Positions 24,791 to 29,824 of a stretch of 64,000 nt of DNA are shown one piece after another (the first letter of the stretch is position 1; each line of letters opens with the position of its first letter). The stretch spans positions 248,001 through 312,000 of the forward strand of contig CACDKN010000001.1 of assembly GCA_902553315.1 (NCBI GenBank). Direction: 5' to 3'. Under the pieces are notes generated by a model, which was not told where the DNA came from, searched no databases, and saw nothing but the letters and a program-made list of their open reading frames with translations. The position numbers and the translations under genes are program-made. This DNA is from AG-339-G14 sp902553315 (lineage in GTDB: Bacteria > Pseudomonadota > Gammaproteobacteria > Magnimaribacterales > AG-339-G14).

Positions 24791-25756
24791 CTAATTTCTT
24801 GAAAACTCATCAGTTGTTTCAATTAATAATTGAGAAATTTCTTTTTCAAAAGCCGAGTGTCCCGAAAATGGAGCAATTTTTAATTTAGATTCAGGCCAAC
24901 GCGAATGTAATTCGTAAGCAGTGGTTGCTGGACAGACTACGTCATATCTACCTTGAACAATAACTGTGGGAATATGTCTTATGGTATCAATATTATCTAG
25001 GAGCTGATTTTCATGATCTAGGAAACCATTGTTAATAAAGTAGTGATTTTCTATTTGAGCAAAAGCTAGCGCAAATTCAGCATTGATCGAATCTTTTACT
25101 GCATTTGGATTATGATTTATAAAGCTCGTTGAGGCTTCCCACTTTGACCAGGCCTTAGCAGCCGATAGTTTTTTTTCTTCATCAGATCCGTTAAAAATCT
25201 TTCTGTAAGCATCGATTAGATCAAATCTTTCGGCTTCCGGTATTTCATTTAAAAATCCTTGCCAAGCTTCAGGATAGATTTCACTTGCTCCATATTGATA
25301 AAACCATTTCAACTCTTTTTCTCTCAGCATGAAGATTCCTCTCAATACAAGTTCTGTAACACACTCTGGGTGTTTTTGTGCATAAGCAAGTGCAAGTGTA
25401 CTTCCCCAAGATCCGCCAAATACTAACCACTTTTCAATTTCTAACTTTTTTCTTATCGTTTCTATGTCTTGGACTAAATGCCAAGTTGTATTATTTTCTA
25501 AATAAGCATGAGGTTTACTTTTTCCACAACCCCTTTGATCAAAAAGGACAATTCTGTATTTTTTTGGATTAAAAAATCTTCTTGAAAATTTACCAGCGCC
25601 ACCGCCAGGACCGCCGTGAAGAAAAACGGCTGGTTTTCCTCTCGGATTCCCACATTGTTCATAATAAATTTCATGAATTCCGTCCTTAATAAAACCTGAG
25701 TCAAACGGCTCTATTGCAGGGTAAAGAATTTGTTTCTTTCTGAAGAATTTCATCAA
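24791..25756 (-). CDS. pip: Prolyl aminopeptidase (S33)
   Basis: An alpha/beta hydrolase of 321 residues that cleaves N-terminal proline from peptides in the cytoplasm. The motifs are those of the S33 prolyl iminopeptidases: HGGPGGGAGKFSRRFFNP (oxyanion region), FDQRGCGKSKPHA, the nucleophile GGSWGSTLALAYAQKHPE, and the late VQGRYDVVCP (Asp) and FSGHSAFE (His). The N-terminus LYPAIEPFDSGFIKDGIHEIYYEQCGNP is standard. It is the last gene before the tRNA-Phe-derived repeat at 25799 and marks the distal border of the island region. Confidence 0.93.
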   Translation of the reverse strand: MMKFFRKKQILYPAIEPFDSGFIKDGIHEIYYEQCGNPRGKPAVFLHGGPGGGAGKFSRRFFNPKKYRIVLFDQRGCGKSKPHAYLENNTTWHLVQDIETIRKKLEIEKWLVFGGSWGSTLALAYAQKHPECVTELVLRGIFMLREKELKWFYQYGASEIYPEAWQGFLNEIPEAERFDLIDAYRKIFNGSDEEKKLSAAKAWSKWEASTSFINHNPNAVKDSINAEFALAFAQIENHYFINNGFLDHENQLLDNIDTIRHIPTVIVQGRYDVVCPATTAYELHSRWPESKLKIAPFSGHSAFEKEISQLLIETTDEFSRN

Positions 25757-25798
25757 GACATCATACTTTAGGTTTTTTTTGAAAGATATTTTTTAAAA

Positions 25799-25843
25799 GG
25801 TGCCCAGAGGTAGAATCGAACCACCGACACAAGGATTTTCAGT
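25799..25843 (-). repeat. tRNA-Phe 3'-half duplicate A (distal att-like site)
   Basis: Copies the 3' half of the tRNA-Phe gene at 29666, from just before the anticodon loop to the acceptor end: 44 of 45 bases match. The one change lies in the T arm, and the CCA is lost (AGG instead of TGG on the plus strand). The 5' half of a tRNA is absent, so it is not a tRNA gene. This is the classic footprint of site-specific integration at a tRNA 3' end. It marks the distal end of the first cassette, directly after pip. Confidence 0.93.
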
Positions 25844-25893
25844 TCTTCGTTCGTAAGTCCTAATCCCTTTAAAGTATTACCTTTCAGACCATT

Positions 25894-25905
25894 TGTGTGC
25901 ACACA
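25894..25905. promoter_or_regulatory. Perfect 12-bp palindrome inside cassette I near junction A
   Basis: TGTGTGCACACA is a perfect palindrome 50 bp from the core of repeat A and about 20 bp past the stop codon of the CsoR-like gene. Its position at the cassette end could suit an accessory-protein or recombinase arm site, but it occurs once and its role is unproven. Confidence 0.35.
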
Positions 25906-25923
25906 TGAAAGCAGCAATTTAAT

Positions 25924-26184
25924 TTATCTTTTAAGGGTTTTTAATATTTCCTCAACCTTATTGTCAAAACCCTTCTCATCATTTAAGGCTTCCTTAACAC
26001 ATTCTTTCATATGTCTTTTTAATATTTTTCCTTCAATACTTGTAAGAGCATTTCTAACTGCCTTGATTTGATTGAGTATATCAATGCAATATTTTTCTTC
26101 ATCAATCATGTTAGCAATTCCACGAACCTGTCCTTCAATTCTGTTAAGACTAGGAATTTCTTCTTTATGGCATGGACTTTTCAT
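25924..26184 (-). CDS. CsoR/RcnR-family (DUF156) metal-responsive repressor
   Basis: An 86-residue all-helical metalloregulator. The family core LNRIEGQVRGIANMIDEEKYCIDIL is clear. Cys33, His58 and Cys62 reproduce the C-H-C metal site of copper sensor CsoR. An extra Cys5-His6 pair near the N-terminus might supply further ligands, so copper is likely but other thiophilic metals are possible. It is the last gene of the four-gene operon, overlapping the MerT-like gene by 4 bp, and probably represses the whole operon through the palindrome at 27554. Confidence 0.9.
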   Translation of the reverse strand: MKSPCHKEEIPSLNRIEGQVRGIANMIDEEKYCIDILNQIKAVRNALTSIEGKILKRHMKECVKEALNDEKGFDNKVEEILKTLKR

Positions 26185-26546
26185 ACGAATTTAGGAACTA
26201 AATAAGTAAATATTGTAGCAAAAATAAACAATACAACTGAAATGTAATAAACGTATCTTGATTGTTTTCTAGTTTGCATGCATAACTTGCCTAACTCAGG
26301 ATCTGTGGGGCAAGGCATATAATAAGTTTTATAATTCACATATCCAGCAAAAATGATCGTCACTGAAGCAAATATTGTTATAGATAATTTATATTGAGAT
26401 AAGACAATTAAAAATGGAAAGACTGTTATTAAACTTGCAAAAGAAGCACCTGCACCAATTGCAATAAATAATGAAGGAAGTGCACAACATATTAAAGTTG
26501 ATGACGAGGCAAACAAGGATAAAAAATTTGCTGATTTATCTTGCAT
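26181..26546 (-). CDS. MerT-like membrane metal transporter
   Basis: A 121-residue inner-membrane protein with about four hydrophobic segments. The first contains vicinal cysteines at positions 20-21 in STLICCALPSLFIAIGAGASFASL, the hallmark of mercuric transporter MerT. A second cysteine pair, Cys79 and Cys89, lies in the loop YMPCPTDPELGKLCMQTRK, matching the cytoplasmic cysteines of MerT. It would carry a soft metal across the inner membrane. No merA-like reductase is present, so mercury detoxification is not shown. The stop overlaps the CsoR-like start. Confidence 0.8.
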   Translation of the reverse strand: MQDKSANFLSLFASSSTLICCALPSLFIAIGAGASFASLITVFPFLIVLSQYKLSITIFASVTIIFAGYVNYKTYYMPCPTDPELGKLCMQTRKQSRYVYYISVVLFIFATIFTYLVPKFV

Positions 26547-26551
26547 AATTT

Positions 26552-26953
26552 TTAAAGATTAATAACCTGCATATCAATTGCATTTTGTCCGTTTATTAGA
26601 ATTTTTTCCTTGATATCATCAAAGATTATTTCATGAGCAACATTGTATGCAATTAAAACTTTTCCTTTGCTCAGATCAACGTCTACTTTTTTTACATTAG
26701 TGTCTTTTTTAAATGTTTTTTCAATACCTCTAGCACAAAAATCACACACCATACCTTGAACATTCACGATTGCAATTTGGGTATCTTTAAGATCCATAAC
26801 GAATTTATCAAATCTCTCAGGATCAACTTCTAATTTCTTACCATCTACAAATTCTTCATGCACATGTCCTTCATGATTATGATGCATGCCGTTATGAGGG
26901 GTTTCTCCCCATGCCATTGAAGTAAAAATAAGAATTAATAATATATTTTTCAT
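26552..26953 (-). CDS. Periplasmic His-rich HMA-domain metal-binding protein (MerP-like)
   Basis: A 133-residue exported protein. The start was placed at the ATG that follows GAGAGG by 5 nt; a four-codon longer frame reaches 26965. After the signal peptide (MKNILLILIFTSMAWG) comes a histidine-rich segment, HNGMHHNHEGHVHEE, then a heavy-metal-associated domain with the metal motif GMVCDFC (Cys70, Cys73) and VKKVDVDLSKGKVLIAYN. It would hand a soft metal to the MerT-like partner, as MerP does in mer operons. It lies 5 bp before the MerT-like gene. Confidence 0.83.
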   Translation of the reverse strand: MKNILLILIFTSMAWGETPHNGMHHNHEGHVHEEFVDGKKLEVDPERFDKFVMDLKDTQIAIVNVQGMVCDFCARGIEKTFKKDTNVKKVDVDLSKGKVLIAYNVAHEIIFDDIKEKILINGQNAIDMQVINL

Positions 26954-26961
26954 TTTTCCTC

Positions 26962-27561
26962 TCAAAATCTATACATTAGATGAATATCCCATTCAGTTTT
27001 TTTGCTATAACCAAACTCCATAAGAACATTTCCTTTAAAAAATTTTAACACAGGGTAAGTTGACCACTTATTCTCAAGAGAATTATCTTTTGCCTTAATC
27101 ATTATCCATGTGTGCAAGTCACCGTAATCACCAAGATAGGGTGCAACTCCTATTTGATAGTATTGTTCTAAATAGTCTTGAATTTTTCTTTCAGTTTCCT
27201 TTATTCCAAAACCAACAAATAATCTTCTTGTTTCCCAATCTCCATGTACACCATAAAAAAATTCATCAAAACCTTTTGAACTAACACCAGATTGAAAATA
27301 CAAATTTCTTTGAGAGTTTTCAGTATTCTTTCTATTTATCAAGTATGTATATCTAACATATGAATAATTATCATTAAAATATTTATTTCTCATAACTTCA
27401 ATCCCAATCGAGTATTTATAGGATGGCGAATAATGGTAGTAGATAGAATTTTTTATGTTATCTGAAAATGCCATTATGGTTGAACCACCTGTGTAAGATA
27501 TAGGTCTAGCATCAAGTCCAAACGACATGACAGACAAGAGACAAATAATTCTTATACCCAT
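26962..27561 (-). CDS. Predicted outer-membrane beta-barrel protein of metal operon (uncharacterised)
   Basis: A 199-residue protein not recognised as a named family. A short signal peptide (IRIICLLSVMSFGLDA) is followed by alternating aromatic/polar strands (YYHYSPSYKYSIGIEVM, YSYVRYTYLI, RRLFVGFGI) and a C-terminal HLMYRF ending in phenylalanine. All this points to a small outer-membrane barrel. It is the first gene of the metal operon, and the operator-like palindrome covers its start codon. A role in metal entry or exit across the outer membrane is inferred from context only. Confidence 0.65.
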   Translation of the reverse strand: MGIRIICLLSVMSFGLDARPISYTGGSTIMAFSDNIKNSIYYHYSPSYKYSIGIEVMRNKYFNDNYSYVRYTYLINRKNTENSQRNLYFQSGVSSKGFDEFFYGVHGDWETRRLFVGFGIKETERKIQDYLEQYYQIGVAPYLGDYGDLHTWIMIKAKDNSLENKWSTYPVLKFFKGNVLMEFGYSKKTEWDIHLMYRF

Positions 27562-27570
27562 TGGGGGTAT
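27554..27570 (-). promoter_or_regulatory. CsoR/RcnR-type G-tract operator over the first start codon
   Basis: Read on the minus strand, ATACCCCCAATGGGTAT is an inverted repeat (ATACCC / GGGTAT) with a five-base C tract, the architecture known for DUF156-family operators. It includes the ATG of the first operon gene, so repressor binding would cover the transcription start and the message would be nearly leaderless. A matching repressor gene is the last in the operon. Confidence 0.65.
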
Positions 27571-27610
27571 TTTAGTATTATTGTGTTGGTTTTAAAAAGT
27601 TTATTTCGTT

Positions 27611-27655
27611 GGTGCCCAGAGGTGGAATCGAACCACCGACACAAGGATTTTCAGT
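27611..27655 (-). repeat. tRNA-Phe 3'-half duplicate B (internal att-like site)
   Basis: Identical over 45 bases to the 3' half of the tRNA-Phe gene at 29666, and preceded by the T that completes a CCA end. The 5' half is missing. It separates cassette I from cassette II and would be shared by both if they moved independently. The perfect match suggests a more recent origin than copy A. Confidence 0.95.
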
Positions 27656-27704
27656 TCATGACTCGAGAATAGAAACCCTTTATTATTCCATGTTCCAAAC
27701 TCTT

Positions 27705-27725
27705 CTGTTCACCTAACTGTTCACC
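27705..27725 (+). promoter_or_regulatory. Candidate integrase arm sites, proximal pair
   Basis: CTGTTCACC occurs twice in direct orientation (27705-27713 and 27717-27725), 49 and 61 bp from the edge of core repeat B inside cassette II. A third copy lies near the other end of the cassette in the same orientation. Such short direct repeats flanking a core are typical of tyrosine-integrase arm sites. Confidence 0.5.
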
Positions 27726-27891
27726 AAATAGTTAAAATTAAATGTTATTTTCTTAGAAATATGAACATCAAAGATAGAGTTTTTCAATGAGAAGATTCTA
27801 TTATGCATCAAAGTATCGAAAAGGTTCTTTTGAGATTATATAATTGAACTTATGATTATTGAAAATAATTACTATGGGAAATTGATACAAG

Positions 27892-28824
27892 ATGCATAAG
27901 ACTTCTCACTCAGTAATGTTTCACCACTTTCATGATGACAAACATTTGCGTGCTCAAGGCAGTTTAAGTTCATCTGACTTTATCCAAATGATTGACTGGT
28001 TAAACAAACACTATTCAATTTTGGGTGCCAGTCAATATAAGGAGAAGTTTGAAAACGGCACTTTAAAAAATACAGATATATGCATGTCTTTTGATGACGC
28101 ATTGAAGTGCCAATACGACATTGCTGTTCCAGTGATGGAGAGATTGGGTATTGAAGCATTCTTCTTCGTTTACAGCAGTGCTTTCGGTCAAAACCCCGAC
28201 CCATTGGAAATCTATAGGTATTTTAGAACTGTTTGCTATTTTGATATTGACAAGTTTTATGAAGATTTTTTTGATTCAGTTGAGCAAATAGATACGAAAG
28301 AATTTTCTCGGCATCATGCCAAATACTTAGAACTAAATTACCTAGCAGCATTTCCCTTTTATACCGAAAACGACAAATGGTTCCGATATCTCCGAGACCA
28401 GTATCTAGTTGGAAATCAATACGATGAACTCATGAATGAGTTGATGATTCAAAATGATTTTGATGCGAATGCTGCAAAGAAAGACCTATGGATGTCAGAA
28501 GAAGATTTGGTTGCTACAGAGTCTAAAGGTCATCTGATTGGTTTGCACTCATACTCACATCCAACTCAGATGAGCAAATTAAGTAAAGAAAAGCAAGAAT
28601 TGGAATATCAAAAGAATTATGACCATCTTAAGGGTTTAATTGGAAAACCTATTAGAGTCATGTCACATCCATGTGGTGACTACAACGAAACCACTCTAGA
28701 AATTCTTAAGAGTATGAAAATAGACATTGGATTCAGGTCTAATATGTCCTTAACAGAAATTCGTTCCCCTCTTGAGATTCCTAGAGAAGACCATGCCAAT
28801 GTCTTCAAGGCAATGCGTCTATGA
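27892..28824 (+). CDS. Polysaccharide deacetylase-like (NodB fold) protein
   Basis: A 310-residue protein with the NodB/CE4 layout. The catalytic and metal Asp pair appears as CMSFDDALK (Asp68-Asp69) and the metal histidines as GLHSYSHP (HxxxH). A late HPCGDYNETTLEILK matches the family motif with the substrate arginine replaced. The domain is split by an insertion of about 100 residues (about 115-210). It may remove an N- or O-acetyl group from a nucleotide sugar or cell-surface glycan. It overlaps the formyltransferase start as ATGA, so the two probably act on one substrate. Confidence 0.8.
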   Translation: MHKTSHSVMFHHFHDDKHLRAQGSLSSSDFIQMIDWLNKHYSILGASQYKEKFENGTLKNTDICMSFDDALKCQYDIAVPVMERLGIEAFFFVYSSAFGQNPDPLEIYRYFRTVCYFDIDKFYEDFFDSVEQIDTKEFSRHHAKYLELNYLAAFPFYTENDKWFRYLRDQYLVGNQYDELMNELMIQNDFDANAAKKDLWMSEEDLVATESKGHLIGLHSYSHPTQMSKLSKEKQELEYQKNYDHLKGLIGKPIRVMSHPCGDYNETTLEILKSMKIDIGFRSNMSLTEIRSPLEIPREDHANVFKAMRL

Positions 28825-29603
28825 AAGTCACTATTTTCAGCAGCAACCAACCACGACACCTAAACATCGCAAAGGAGTTTTCAAAAATTTGTGATTCAGT
28901 CTTTCTGGTTAGTGAAGTAAATACCGTGTTTCCTGGTCAAGTTAACGACTTTTACAAAAAGTCGGAAATAATGCAGACATACTTCCAAAATGTAATTCAA
29001 TCAGAAAGAAACATATTTGGTGACATCAGTTTCATGCCACACAACGTGAGAAACCTCTCCATTAAATCAGGGGACTTAAATAAACTTAGTAGAAAGCAAC
29101 TATCTGATGCACTTCAATCCGATGTCTATGTTGTCTTTGGTGCTAGTTACATCAAAGGGTGGTTAATTGATTTTCTTATAGAACATCGTGCAATAAACAT
29201 TCACATGGGTCTTTCTCCTTATTACAGAGGTTCCTCATGCAATTTTTGGGCACTCTTTGATAATAATCCAAGTTATGTGGGAGCAACCATACATCTGTTG
29301 AGCAAAGGTTTGGATAGTGGGGATATGCTTTTCCACTGTGTCCCAAAACTTCATCCAGAAGACACTCCATTTGACTTTACTATGCGTTCAGTATTAGTAG
29401 CACAGCAAGGTTTGGTCTCTTTGGTTGACTCCAAATTAATATTCTCTGCCCCCACAGTAAAACAGGATAAATCACAAGAAATACGATATACAAAGAACCA
29501 AGATTTTACAGATGATGTTGCAAAAGAGTTCTTAGATAGAAATCTTCAATTGAATCCAGATTCATTTTCATATCCTAAGTTATTGAATCCTATTTTTGGT
29601 TAA
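28821..29603 (+). CDS. Formyltransferase-domain protein
   Basis: A 260-residue protein with a 10-formyltetrahydrofolate-dependent formyltransferase domain, as in methionyl-tRNA or sugar N-formyltransferases. The catalytic Asn-His pair is in INIHMGLSPYYRGSS and the aspartate in HLLSKGLDSGDMLFH. It is too short for methionyl-tRNA formyltransferase and lacks that enzyme's C-terminal domain; sugar N-formylation of a surface glycan is the best guess. It follows a deacetylase, which could expose an amine for formylation. The gene ends about 60 bp before the tRNA. Confidence 0.82.
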   Translation: MKVTIFSSNQPRHLNIAKEFSKICDSVFLVSEVNTVFPGQVNDFYKKSEIMQTYFQNVIQSERNIFGDISFMPHNVRNLSIKSGDLNKLSRKQLSDALQSDVYVVFGASYIKGWLIDFLIEHRAINIHMGLSPYYRGSSCNFWALFDNNPSYVGATIHLLSKGLDSGDMLFHCVPKLHPEDTPFDFTMRSVLVAQQGLVSLVDSKLIFSAPTVKQDKSQEIRYTKNQDFTDDVAKEFLDRNLQLNPDSFSYPKLLNPIFG

Positions 29604-29618
29604 TTTTTATAATCACCA

Positions 29619-29628
29619 ACTGTTCACT
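29619..29628 (+). promoter_or_regulatory. Candidate integrase arm site, distal copy
   Basis: AACTGTTCAC repeats the sequence at 27715-27724 in the same orientation. It lies 38 bp from the edge of the core inside the tRNA gene. In a circularised cassette it would fall on the opposite side of the core from the pair at 27705-27725. Confidence 0.5.
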
Positions 29629-29665
29629 TATTTTTATCTCGAAAACTCTAAAAACATTGAAGGAA

Positions 29666-29741
29666 TGGTGCCCAGAGGTGGAATCGAACCACCGACACAA
29701 GGATTTTCAGTCCTTTGCTCTACCAACTGAGCTATCTGGGC
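29666..29741 (-). tRNA. tRNA-Phe (GAA)
   Basis: A complete 76-nt tRNA including the encoded CCA. Acceptor stem GCCCAGA/TCTGGGC, D loop with AGCTCAGTTGGTAGAGC, anticodon loop ACTGAAAAT with anticodon GAA, and T loop GGTTCGATTCC are all normal. Its 3' half (29667-29711) is duplicated twice at lower coordinates, so this gene has served as an integration target. It is transcribed away from the fused oxidoreductase gene and reads into cassette II. Confidence 0.98.
29667..29711 (-). repeat. tRNA-Phe 3'-half core C (inside the intact tRNA gene)
   Basis: The 45-base segment shared with copies A and B; here it is part of the functional tRNA. It extends from just upstream of the anticodon through the T arm and acceptor stem, a frequent attB location for tyrosine integrases. 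The bases beyond it differ between the copies apart from one shared C, which defines the core boundary. Confidence 0.93.
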
Positions 29742-29810
29742 TTGGGAAAGAAAATATCTTAGAAGAATCGTCTTTAATGCGCAATCAATTTAGAATATAT
29801 GTTTAGCAAA

Positions 29811-29817
29811 AGGGGAG
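29811..29817 (+). promoter_or_regulatory. Shine-Dalgarno sequence deciding a TTG start
   Basis: AGGGGAG ends 7 nt before a TTG at 29825. No ATG is in frame nearby, and the Rossmann motif begins only seven residues later, so this TTG is the start of the fused oxidoreductase. Confidence 0.75.
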
Positions 29818-29824
29818 AGTTTTA

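Larger units (their letters stand above)
25799..27655. mobile_element. tRNA-Phe-flanked cassette I (metal operon), no integrase
   Basis: About 1.8 kb between tRNA-Phe fragments A and B. It holds four minus-strand genes: an outer-membrane-like protein, a His-rich HMA-domain protein, a MerT-like transporter and a CsoR-family repressor. No integrase, excisionase or transposase is present in any frame. It fits the description of a cis-mobilizable island (att-flanked, without recombination genes). Because the distal copy has drifted, it appears to be the older of the two insertions. Confidence 0.75.
27562..27891. other. Non-coding junction between cassettes I and II
   Basis: A 330-bp stretch without a convincing gene. 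It contains the promoter side of the metal operon (27562 to about 27600), the core repeat B (27611-27655), two candidate integrase arm sites (27705-27725) and the leader of the deacetylase gene. A 15-codon frame at 27852-27899 (MIIENNYYGKLIQDA) overlaps the deacetylase start by 8 nt; it could be a coupling leader or chance. Confidence 0.6.
27611..29711. mobile_element. tRNA-Phe-flanked cassette II (deacetylase + formyltransferase), no integrase
   Basis: About 2.0 kb between repeat B and the intact tRNA-Phe. It holds two overlapping plus-strand genes that look like carbohydrate modification enzymes, and CTGTTCAC motifs near each end that would flank the core in a circular form. No recombinase gene is present. 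It lies next to the intact tRNA, the position expected for the latest insertion in a tandem array. Confidence 0.78.

Noticed and set aside
25799..25920. Second and third tRNA-Phe genes at repeats A (25799) and B (27611)
   Set aside because: Both copies lack the acceptor 5' strand, D arm and half of the anticodon stem. The bases beyond the core are unrelated to a tRNA, so they are integration footprints, not genes.
27852..27899. 15-codon peptide before the deacetylase
   Set aside because: Too short to support, with no ribosome-binding site or homologue recognised; only noted as a possible leader.
25757..29824. Integrase or transposase hidden in the cassette region
   Set aside because: All sizeable frames here were read. 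They match the metal, deacetylase and formyltransferase genes or are shadows. No tyrosine or serine recombinase motif was seen.
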